Position numbers and translations under genes: made by a program. The notes beneath the pieces are model-generated. The model saw only the letters and a program-made list of their open reading frames with translations. It made no database searches and had not been told where the DNA came from. A stretch of 64,000 nt of DNA from CAZFVY01 sp964522665 (GTDB lineage: Bacteria; Verrucomicrobiota; Verrucomicrobiia; Limisphaerales; CAZFVY01): positions 6,735-70,734 of the forward strand of contig CAZFVY010000023.1 of NCBI GenBank assembly GCA_964522665.1, given 5' to 3'. Shown here one piece after another: positions 8,890 through 16,615 of this stretch (the stretch's first letter is position 1; each line of letters opens with the position of its first letter).

Positions 8890-10635
8890 TTATTCTCGGA
8901 CTACTGCGCGTTTGGCAACCTTGACGATGGCGTCCAGTTTCTCAACGACTTCCTTGTCAATTTCTTCCTTCTTTAGAAACTCCACCAGCGCCGAGTATCC
9001 ATTTTTCCGCAAGACCAGTGGTATCCCCAACTGCTTGGAGTAATTTCGGAAGAGCGGATCAAGAAAATCATCCGTCGCTTTGATGTCGTCCGACCAAGGG
9101 GATTTCTTCCCAATTGTTTCCAAAGCTCTTATGAGTTTTCCGATCTCCTCCTCCATCACCTGAACGCGTTTAGGCTTCAATGCGTGTTCAAAGAGAGGGC
9201 CGTCAACCTCAGCGGTTCTTTCCGCAAACTGAAGCAAGACCTCACGCTTGCAAAAGTAATTCTCTATTTCACGTTTTTTCCACATTAGTTCCACCAGATC
9301 TTCGTGGCTCTGAATGCCCCGTTCAAGCCAATCAAAAAGTGCAATGCCAACCATGTCTGATTTAGCCTCCTTGATGCCAAAAAAATGATCGCGAGCTTTT
9401 TGTGGCAGATTGGTTCCGACGTAATGCACATAAGGAGTTTCGAGAAAGGTGGCTGCTTCGTGTTCCAATTTCTGCGCAAAAGCCTTTAGAATTGGCAGGT
9501 CCGTCGAATCTTCGAGGAACAGCACCCAGCCTGTCTGTTCGGCTTGATAATACTGATCGAAGCCGATGTCACGGAGCGACTTAAGAACCTGGCTGGTCTT
9601 TCCTGCAGTCAGTTCGTGTGGTTTTCCGACAAAGGCAACCACCGTATTGCGGTCGGCGGCCTCATTGAGAACAACCTCCGAATGACTGGCGGCGATAATC
9701 TGCGAATCTCTGCGGGCCGCAAGCTCTACCAGTTTGTTGTAAATCTGGCGTTGACGCAATATTTCGAGGTGCGCATCCGGCTCGTCCAGCAAAAGCACTG
9801 AACTCGGATTTGCTTCAAGATATGCCAGTAAAAGCAATGTCTGCTGGGCCCCACGGCCGGCGCTGGAAATGTCCAGGGATTTTCCGCGTTCTTCGTACGT
9901 TAATACAATCTCGCCGCGCTGTTCGATATATTCGGGTTCATTCAGACTCACTCCGAATAGCGATTGCATCTGCTCACAGATACCATGCCAGGCCTTGTTT
10001 TGATTGGTAAATGCCGTGTGGCACAGATTGCGCAGCACCTGTGCCGTTTGACCTTCGCCCAAGAGAACATCAATTCTACCCTGTTCAACTTTAGGTTCGA
10101 CTGCGGCCAGTCCGGACATCGGCGGCAGGAAACAAATCCGCATCCGATTTTCTGGTTTCAACAAGACCTCTGGCACTTTTGTAAATATCGCCTGATTCAC
10201 CGGCCTTTCAGCAAACTCCGCTTTCCGAACCGGGCGGCAGACGAGTGCCTCGTTTGATGTGTAATCAAACTCGAACCCACATGTCCAAGTTCCGTCTCCG
10301 GTTTGGCCTTCGACAATTACCTCCACGCGAATATTGCGGGTTTTGCGGTCTTTGGACTCACGGACATGTAGGTCGCTCCAAAGCAAATTGGCGGCGGGGA
10401 CGGGGAGGGCAATTAAATCTTTACGGTTAATTGTCACCCCCGGGCGCTTTTCCGGCGACGCCTTTCCGCCACGTTCCGCCAACCAGGCGCGAAGCCCAAT
10501 TTCCCACAACGCCAATGCTTGCAGTGCTGTGGTTTTACCGGAATTATTCGGACCGATAAAGACGACCGCCTGATCAAGTGGTATTTCCGCGTCTCGGAGG
10601 CGTTTGAAATTGCGTATAATCAGCTTTGTTAACAT
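8890..10635 (-). CDS. OLD-like AAA ATPase with C-terminal TOPRIM/DUF4435-like region
   Basis: 581 residues from the ATG at 10635, where MLTKLIIRNFKRLRDAEIPL begins; the frame extends to 10950 but that part overlaps the upstream gene and has no domain. Walker A is GPNNSGKTT (residues 28-36). An ABC-type signature region (SSAGRGAQQTLLLL) and Walker B LLLDEPDAHLE lie near 280-315, followed by the H-loop IIAASHSE. The C-terminal ~200 residues begin with GWVLFLEDSTDLPILKAF, a TOPRIM-like strand with the conserved glutamate, and contain KKREIENYFCKREVLL, reminiscent of DUF4435. OLD-family and PARIS (AriA/AriB) anti-phage proteins share this layout, so a defence ATPase-nuclease is the best guess. 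It is more AT-rich than its surroundings. Confidence 0.8.
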   Translation of the reverse strand: MLTKLIIRNFKRLRDAEIPLDQAVVFIGPNNSGKTTALQALALWEIGLRAWLAERGGKASPEKRPGVTINRKDLIALPVPAANLLWSDLHVRESKDRKTRNIRVEVIVEGQTGDGTWTCGFEFDYTSNEALVCRPVRKAEFAERPVNQAIFTKVPEVLLKPENRMRICFLPPMSGLAAVEPKVEQGRIDVLLGEGQTAQVLRNLCHTAFTNQNKAWHGICEQMQSLFGVSLNEPEYIEQRGEIVLTYEERGKSLDISSAGRGAQQTLLLLAYLEANPSSVLLLDEPDAHLEILRQRQIYNKLVELAARRDSQIIAASHSEVVLNEAADRNTVVAFVGKPHELTAGKTSQVLKSLRDIGFDQYYQAEQTGWVLFLEDSTDLPILKAFAQKLEHEAATFLETPYVHYVGTNLPQKARDHFFGIKEAKSDMVGIALFDWLERGIQSHEDLVELMWKKREIENYFCKREVLLQFAERTAEVDGPLFEHALKPKRVQVMEEEIGKLIRALETIGKKSPWSDDIKATDDFLDPLFRNYSKQLGIPLVLRKNGYSALVEFLKKEEIDKEVVEKLDAIVKVAKRAVVRE

Positions 10636-10735
10636 AATGTTTACCCTGAGGCGAGCGCCGACCGGTCGAAAAGAGTCAATTCCCAGGGAGACTTGAGGTG
10701 CCGATCGAGCGTTCTTAAAATGCGGAGCGGGTTGT

Positions 10736-11302
10736 TCACGCGGCAGGCTCGCGACGCCGGAGCCATTTGATCTCCGGCCCACCACCGAACGCAGTGACGC
10801 CGGTTTGGCTGACAAAACGTGACCAATGCGGCAGGGCATCGGGAGAGCAACTGATCCGACGGGGAAAATGGCGAAGCAGGTGCGACCAGGGCGGCGTTTC
10901 CGGCGCGAAACGCGCCGCGACGGTCGCAATATGAAGCAATACCGGCTCAACCCGTTCCATCACCGCGAGTCTCGCCAGCTGCGGTGCGTCGGTTCGCGGC
11001 GAACTCAGCAGTTGAGCCGCCGCGCGAATGAACGTCGAATAGTAGGGATGTTGGCCGTGGTACAAAGCCACCCCGAGTTCTTCATCGTTAGGTTCAGGCA
11101 GGTCGGGAGGAAGGTCTTCGGGAAAATCTCGCTGATAGTGGCTTGCCCCGCGAGCGACGGCGCATTTGAGAAGCCATTCGCCGATTCGATCTTCTGAACA
11201 ACCGCTCAGCTGGCAAACTTTGCGGAGCAGCGGCGACGCGTGAACGGTATCGCCAAGGCGTCGGGCCAACGGCGGGTTGCTCAATTGTTCACGCGTTTCC
11301 AC
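10736..11302 (-). CDS. Conserved-looking hypothetical protein
   Basis: 188 residues, no signal peptide or membrane segment. A central segment (ELGVALYHGQHPYYSTFIRA then LARLAVMERVEPVLLHIATV) has the regular hydrophobic pattern of a helical domain, but I recognise no family. Composition matches the GC-rich host more than the ATPase gene. It starts 14 bases inside the end of the preceding frame on the same strand and ends 100 bp before the ATPase start, so all may be co-transcribed. No function can be assigned. Confidence 0.55.
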   Translation of the reverse strand: METREQLSNPPLARRLGDTVHASPLLRKVCQLSGCSEDRIGEWLLKCAVARGASHYQRDFPEDLPPDLPEPNDEELGVALYHGQHPYYSTFIRAAAQLLSSPRTDAPQLARLAVMERVEPVLLHIATVAARFAPETPPWSHLLRHFPRRISCSPDALPHWSRFVSQTGVTAFGGGPEIKWLRRREPAA

Positions 11303-11627
11303 GCAACAACCTTAACACGGCGCGGGTGAACCTGGCGAATTCGTTTTCGTGGATTTCGTTATCCAGGAAGGACCTTGCCTGCTTGACGTAATCACTGGTG
11401 GAGAGCAACCGAGCCGCCGCGCCCTGCCACGGGCGCTGACCAAAGCAAGTCCCCTTTTTTGGCGACTTTACCGCAACAAATAGTTGCCAATCGGGCGACA
11501 CGGCGCGAGATTGTCGCCCGTTGATGACCGCCACGGAATGGAGTGGCAGGCTGTCCGTATCGGTGCCCCGCCATGACGCCACTGTGGTATTGAACCCCTG
11601 AAAATGAAAGAACCGCATGAAATCCAT
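11289..11627 (-). CDS. Hypothetical protein, start uncertain
   Basis: Up to 112 residues. The C-terminal two thirds look like real protein: SPDWQLFVAVKSPKKGTCFG, then DYVKQARSFLDNEIHENEFA. ATGs at 11627 and 11618 would make it overlap the oppositely directed LamG gene at 11617, so the true start may be a GTG further in. It overlaps the 188-residue gene by 14 bases, which suggests translational coupling. I recognise no family. The pair is in the position of a two-gene unit at the right edge of the island. Confidence 0.45.
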   Translation of the reverse strand: MDFMRFFHFQGFNTTVASWRGTDTDSLPLHSVAVINGRQSRAVSPDWQLFVAVKSPKKGTCFGQRPWQGAAARLLSTSDYVKQARSFLDNEIHENEFARFTRAVLRLLRGNA

Positions 11628-13929
11628 ACGTCTCCTGTTCGTCCCCAGAAATCTATTCTGGTCGCTCGCAAAATTAACCGCCGCGCTCGCTCTCCTGGGC
11701 GCCCGCGCGGCCCACGCCGATTATCCGAGCCTCATCCTGTCGGATAATCCGGTCGCCTACTACCGCTTGGAAGAATTGCCCGGCGCCACCACGGCGGTCG
11801 ATTCGTCCCCGAATCATTTCGACGCGACCTACGTCTATGACCTCGACACCAATGGCGTGCCCGATTACCCGCAACTCGGCCGGCCCGGAATCGCGACCAA
11901 TTCGGTTTATTTTCATCTTTATACCGACAGCGGCTCCGTCGTTCACAACGGCTCAATCACGATCCCGTTTCAGCCGCAGCTTTCGCCGGTGGCGGCGGAT
12001 GGTCAGCACGGGGCGGCCTGCACGTTTGAATGTTGGGCGCAGGCCAATACCCAGCCCGGCGACTATTCGATTCCGCTCTCGATGTTCGGAAAATACGAGA
12101 CCGGAGCGTATGTCAACGCGTCGGGCTGGAACTTTTATCAATCGCCCGGCCCCTCGAGCGTTTGGATTCTGAACTTCAAGAACGGCGGGTTCATCCAGTC
12201 CGCGACGCCGATCACGCTGCTCCAGTGGTACCATCTGGCGGGCGCGTTCGACGGGACCAACGTGACGTTCTACATCAACGGCGCGCCGGTGGGCGGGCCG
12301 GTCGCCGCGTCCGGCTATCTGGCCGATCATAACTTTGACGGCCAGATCGGCGCCGGGGACAACACCGGGTTCAAGCCGTTCGACGGGAGCGTGGATGAAG
12401 TGGCGTTTTACACCAACGCGCTGTCGCCGGCGCAGATTCTCGCGCACTACGCGAGCGGAACGAACTCTTTCCGCGCGCCGCCCACGCCGCCCGGCATCGT
12501 CCAATCGCCGGTTTCCAGCACCAACTTCGCCGGAACCACCGTTACCTTCACCGCGCTAGCCAGCGGCACGGCGCCGCTGAGCTATCAATGGTTCAAGGGG
12601 ACCGCCGCCGTCGCGAGCGCCACGAACCTCAACTACTCGTTCATCTGCGGTCCTGCGGACAACGGCGCCGCGTTTTCGATCAAGGTGACCAATGCGCTCG
12701 GTTCCACGAACAGCGCCGCCGCGACGCTTACGGTCTTGACGAACCTCAACCTCCTCTACCAACCGTTCTCGATCACGCGCCGCGCGGGCAGCAAAGCGGC
12801 TTTCCGGGTCGCGGCCAACGGCGCCGTGCCGATTCAGTATCAGTGGAGCAAAACGGTCAACGGCGTCGCCAGCGTCATCCCCGGCGCCACCAACGACACA
12901 CTCTGGTTGTCGAATATCAAGCTGACCGACGACCAATCCACCTACACCGCCCACGTCAGCGGACCGTACGCGTCCGCCGACACCACGCCCACCACGCTGA
13001 CCGTTCAAGCCCGCGCGGTGACGGTCCCGCTCACCGGTTACGCGAAGGTCGTCGTCGCCGATGACCCGGTCGCCTATTTGCGGCTCGATGAGTCCACCGG
13101 CGCGACGATCGCGACGGACGCGGTCGGCAGCTTTGACGGCGCTTACGACACCACCATCGGTGAGTTGACCTTTGGCGTCGCCACCGGCATTCCTCACGAG
13201 ACTGATCCGGCGATCAACATAACCCAGGGCGCGATTGTTTCGATTCCCTACGCGTTGGAACTCAATCCGGTGACTGGCCCGTGGTCCGCCGAGGCGTGGG
13301 TCAAGCCGGCCACGCTTGATCCGAATCACTTTCGGACGGTTTTCTCATCGCTCTACAATAGCGATTTTGGCGGGCACCTCTACGGGTGGAACGTTTACCA
13401 GCATGTGGCGGGGGTTTGGACGATGAACATGTTCTCCGGCGGCGCGGGCGGCAGTTTCAACAGCGGCAGCACGCCGATCATTGCCAACACCTGGTATCAC
13501 ATGGTGATTGCGGACGATTTGACGACCATCCGGTTTTTCGTTAACGGCGTCCAGATTACCTCCCTCAGCCGAAACGGCTTCGGCTTCATTCCCAACGGCA
13601 TCAACGGCGATCCCAGCGTGGCCGGCAGCCCGACCGTGCTTGGCCAGCGCGCCGATTTGGCGTTCGATCCGTTCGATGGTTCGTTTGACGACGTCGCCTT
13701 CTACAACTACGCCCTAAGCGCCGATCAAATTCAAAACCACTTCCTCAACGCCACGAAGCTTTCGGTGACCCAGTCCGGCGGGCAAATCATTCTCTCGTGG
13801 CCGCAGGGAACGCTCCAATCGGCGAGCGTCGTCACCGGGCCTTTCACGACGGTGACGGGCGCGACCTCCCCGTTGACCAACAGCGTCGCCGGTTCCGCGC
13901 AAAAATTCTATCGCGTGCTGCTGCAGTGA
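11617..13929 (+). CDS. Secreted protein with two LamG-like domains and two Ig-like domains
   Basis: 770 residues. Signal peptide in residues 1-34 (LAKLTAALALLGARAAHA). Residues ~37-285 form a concanavalin-A/LamG domain opening with LSDNPVAYYRLEE and closing with FDGSVDEVAFYTNALSPAQI. Two Ig-like domains follow at ~285-375 (TPPGIVQSPVSSTNFAGTTV) and ~375-470. A second LamG domain (VADDPVAYLRLDES to FDGSFDDVAFYNYALSADQI) covers ~475-700. The C-terminal module ends KFYRVLLQ. This is an exported carbohydrate- or matrix-binding protein of the kind abundant in Verrucomicrobia; a substrate cannot be named. It is divergent from the island genes and followed by a strong stem-loop. Confidence 0.9.
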   Translation: MKSIRLLFVPRNLFWSLAKLTAALALLGARAAHADYPSLILSDNPVAYYRLEELPGATTAVDSSPNHFDATYVYDLDTNGVPDYPQLGRPGIATNSVYFHLYTDSGSVVHNGSITIPFQPQLSPVAADGQHGAACTFECWAQANTQPGDYSIPLSMFGKYETGAYVNASGWNFYQSPGPSSVWILNFKNGGFIQSATPITLLQWYHLAGAFDGTNVTFYINGAPVGGPVAASGYLADHNFDGQIGAGDNTGFKPFDGSVDEVAFYTNALSPAQILAHYASGTNSFRAPPTPPGIVQSPVSSTNFAGTTVTFTALASGTAPLSYQWFKGTAAVASATNLNYSFICGPADNGAAFSIKVTNALGSTNSAAATLTVLTNLNLLYQPFSITRRAGSKAAFRVAANGAVPIQYQWSKTVNGVASVIPGATNDTLWLSNIKLTDDQSTYTAHVSGPYASADTTPTTLTVQARAVTVPLTGYAKVVVADDPVAYLRLDESTGATIATDAVGSFDGAYDTTIGELTFGVATGIPHETDPAINITQGAIVSIPYALELNPVTGPWSAEAWVKPATLDPNHFRTVFSSLYNSDFGGHLYGWNVYQHVAGVWTMNMFSGGAGGSFNSGSTPIIANTWYHMVIADDLTTIRFFVNGVQITSLSRNGFGFIPNGINGDPSVAGSPTVLGQRADLAFDPFDGSFDDVAFYNYALSADQIQNHFLNATKLSVTQSGGQIILSWPQGTLQSASVVTGPFTTVTGATSPLTNSVAGSAQKFYRVLLQ

Positions 13930-13930
13930 C

Positions 13931-13982
13931 CGAGGTTTGACGGAGGGGCCGGTGGCGCCGGGCCGCCGGCCCCAAAACCTCG
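13931..13982 (+). terminator. Strong nested stem-loop after the LamG gene
   Basis: The inner arms ggggccggtggc and gccgccggcccc (12 bp, one G-U) enclose a 5-base loop. Outside them cgaggttt (13931-13938) pairs with aaacctcg (13975-13982). It begins one base after the stop codon. There is no U tract on either strand, so it would be a non-canonical terminator or an mRNA 3'-end stabiliser. Confidence 0.5.
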
Positions 13983-14122
13983 AACGGGATCGGGACCGTC
14001 GGCAAAAAGTGAACTCATAAGAAGGCTCTACCGCGAATTTCAAATGTCTCGCCGCTCACCGGTCCGCCGCTGACGCGCGGCCGGCTTTTGTACTCTGGCT
14101 GCGCCGTCCGTAGCGGGACGCC

Positions 14123-14821
14123 TCACGCGGCGCCGGATTCGAGCAGGACGTTGAACCGAAAGGCCGCGTTACCGTAGCCGGGGACTTCCTGGTCAAATAT
14201 GGTGGCGCGTCGGTGATTCTTCTCGGCAAAGGCCTGGAAGAAATCCTTGGGGTAGTAAAGGTGCGCCGGGATTAAGCTGGCGCCGGCGGCTCGCCGCGCG
14301 GTTTCCGTCTCCCCGCGCCGCGCCGCGTTGGGAACATCCATGATCAAGAGCTTCGCCGCGGGCCGTCCCACGCGGATCATTTCGGCCAGGACCCGCTCGG
14401 CGTACTCCAGGCTCTCGAAATAGAGGAAGACGCCGTGGGCAAGCACGCGGTCGAAGGACGAATCCGCAAACGGAAGCGCGGCCGCCTCCGCTTCGTGAAA
14501 TTCCGCGGAGGGAACGGTTCGCCGCGCGATGGCGACGTGCGGAGCGGAGTAATCCACGCCGCAGAGTTTCACGCCGAGCTCGCGGAGCAACAGCAAGATC
14601 GCCCCGGCGCCGCAGCCCACTTCAAGCAATTGGTGACCTGGTTCCAGCGCGAGCCGGCGCTGGATCGTCTCCGCGAGGTGGGCGCGCCCGGCGAGATCAA
14701 TCTTGGCCATCGCCCCATCATAGCCGTTCGCCGCAAAGAGGTCGGCGAGCTCGAGGTTGCCTTTTGCGGAAGCGGAAGCTCCCTTCCGTTCCCAGACTTC
14801 TTTCCATGATTCGTCGTGCAT
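14123..14821 (-). CDS. Class I SAM-dependent methyltransferase
   Basis: About 232 residues from the ATG at 14821 (MHDESWKEVWERKG); the frame also has an ATG at 14920 that would add 33 residues without domain character. Motif I is LLEVGCGAGAILLLL, motif II ends in LCGVDYSAPHV, and the acidic loop EAEAAALPFADSSFDRVLAH matches the Methyltransf_11/25 group. The substrate is not evident. It is divergent from the CDP-alcohol phosphotransferase gene, so it may supply a tailoring step for that cluster; this is positional inference only. No Shine-Dalgarno decides between the two starts. Confidence 0.85.
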   Translation of the reverse strand: MHDESWKEVWERKGASASAKGNLELADLFAANGYDGAMAKIDLAGRAHLAETIQRRLALEPGHQLLEVGCGAGAILLLLRELGVKLCGVDYSAPHVAIARRTVPSAEFHEAEAAALPFADSSFDRVLAHGVFLYFESLEYAERVLAEMIRVGRPAAKLLIMDVPNAARRGETETARRAAGASLIPAHLYYPKDFFQAFAEKNHRRATIFDQEVPGYGNAAFRFNVLLESGAA

Positions 14822-15158
14822 GCGTCTTGGTTGAGGATGACCGGGGAGGCTTGGCTGAGGCAATGAATAATCCTTAAACCGGCGGTAGGAGCGCGCCTTC
14901 TTGCGTAATCGTTCGGGCATAAACGTTTCGGAAAAAGTTCACCAGACCGCTATGGGTATGGCTTCACTTTTTCCAAACCGTTTCTGCTCCGAAGCCTTAC
15001 TCAATCTGGCGTGCTCCTACTGCCGATCTAAGGATAATCGGACAATCGCCAATGGCGACGCTCGCCGCCGTCCCCACCGCGCGGCACGCGGTTTGTCTGG
15101 GCGGCCGGAAAGGTCCGGGGTCGAATTGGCCGTCGCTTTTCTGGGATTTCCGGCTAGG

Positions 15159-16583
15159 ATGAAGGCGCGAAATGCAAAGCATGGCAAAATGACCGAGAAC
15201 GGAACTCTCATCTTCAGGAATGGCAAATGGGTCGAAGGGGTTGTTGAGCCCCGCGAAGGGGTGGCTCGATTTGATGACATCAAGTTTTACTATCCGATAC
15301 TGATCGATTACGCGCGGGTTGCCTGCTGCATTTTCGCGGGCTTCACAGTCGGGATGAAGCAGCCGCTGTTGACCGCGGCGCTGCTGTTCGTTTCGACGCT
15401 CTTGGATTGGGTTGATGGTCCGGTGGCGCGCGCCTGCAACCAATGCACGGTCCTGGGATCAGGAGTGGACTGGTTTGCGGATATTCTGGGCCAGATCGTG
15501 ACGATGGCCTGGTGGATTTCGATGAGCCCGGCGGTCATGCCTTGGCTGGTGATCGCCACGGCCATACAACTCGCGAACTGCGTCTTCGATTTTGCGACGA
15601 CGGCGACCGGAAGCTATCCCAAGTTGGAGCGCGGCCAGAAGGGTTTCTCGGTCATCCTCGAGTGGTCCATGCCGGGAGGGGCCTACAGCCGATTCGGCAC
15701 CTTTCTCTGGTTGGCCTTCCCGGTGTTCTCCCTGGCCTGCTGTTTGGACCTTAGTTGGCCGGAGCGGTCGCCGGTGACCGGGCAATTCCTGCGCGACGCG
15801 GAGTATCTGCTCGCGGGACCGGCCGTCCTCTATGTCTGGTGCGAGCTTGCCTATGCGTGGTTCATTATCAAGCGCTGGACCGAGGCTCCCAGAAATTCAG
15901 AGCTGGTCGCGGCGGAGAAACACCGCGGCGACGGCGCCCCGGGCGTCGAGTTTTTGGGAATCCTGGGGCCGCGGGAACAGGCGCTGCTCCGTTCGCTCGC
16001 GGAGGGCGCTCTCAATCAACACAAGACGGAGTGGGAAGCCAGCCGGGCCACGCGGGAGGTCTTTTCGGTGAGTCTCTGGCCATGGCCGGGGCAGGGGGCG
16101 AAATCAACGTTGGCGGGTGGCGACGAACTGGATCGCTGGGCGCGAGCGTTGGTGGCGACCCATTATAAAACGGACGGCGTCGAGTTGGCGGGCTACGGTT
16201 TTACGATTAATCCCCCTGGCTCGATGACCCAACCGTGGCAATCGGAAGAGGCCACCGAGCGTTCGCTGATTTTTGTCCCGCTCTCCCGCCTGACCGCGAA
16301 TGACGCCGTGCAGTGTTTGGTTCTGCCCGCCGAGTTCCGCCGAACCGTGCGCGCGGCGATTGACCGGATCGAACTCGACGAAGTCCTGGCGGCCGCCGAT
16401 TACGTCAACGTCCGACAATTACAGGCCAAACCCTTTTCCCTGATCAAACTGGACTTTGGCGCGATTCACCGTGAGACCGCGAACACGGAGCCGCGCGAAC
16501 GGAGCATTTTTTGGCTTTCCGTGAAAAGGGCCGGCCCACCGCCGCGCTCTCAGCCCGCGCAGGCGGTCGCCGAGAATTCGTAG
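15159..16583 (+). CDS. CDP-alcohol phosphatidyltransferase fused to a degenerate PhyH-like domain
   Basis: About 474 residues from the ATG at 15159; 15189 is an alternative, and the earlier in-frame codons overlap the divergent gene. The N-terminal ~230 residues are an integral-membrane CDP-alcohol phosphotransferase with the full motif D-G-x2-A-R-x8-G-x3-D-x3-D (DGPVAR, then G-SGV-D-WFA-D), so it should transfer a phospho-alcohol from a CDP donor. The remaining ~220 residues resemble a phytanoyl-CoA dioxygenase fold: INPPGSMTQPWQSEE aligns with the NPxGSxxQxWHxD strand, and IHRETANTEPRERS with the distal His/Arg strand. The first two iron ligands, usually H-x-D, are Q-x-E here, so oxygenase activity is doubtful. 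It is 32 bp upstream of the exporter gene. Confidence 0.8.
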   Translation: MKARNAKHGKMTENGTLIFRNGKWVEGVVEPREGVARFDDIKFYYPILIDYARVACCIFAGFTVGMKQPLLTAALLFVSTLLDWVDGPVARACNQCTVLGSGVDWFADILGQIVTMAWWISMSPAVMPWLVIATAIQLANCVFDFATTATGSYPKLERGQKGFSVILEWSMPGGAYSRFGTFLWLAFPVFSLACCLDLSWPERSPVTGQFLRDAEYLLAGPAVLYVWCELAYAWFIIKRWTEAPRNSELVAAEKHRGDGAPGVEFLGILGPREQALLRSLAEGALNQHKTEWEASRATREVFSVSLWPWPGQGAKSTLAGGDELDRWARALVATHYKTDGVELAGYGFTINPPGSMTQPWQSEEATERSLIFVPLSRLTANDAVQCLVLPAEFRRTVRAAIDRIELDEVLAAADYVNVRQLQAKPFSLIKLDFGAIHRETANTEPRERSIFWLSVKRAGPPPRSQPAQAVAENS

Positions 16584-16615
16584 GCGAACGCAAACGGCTT
16601 CAACCCCGGGGAATC

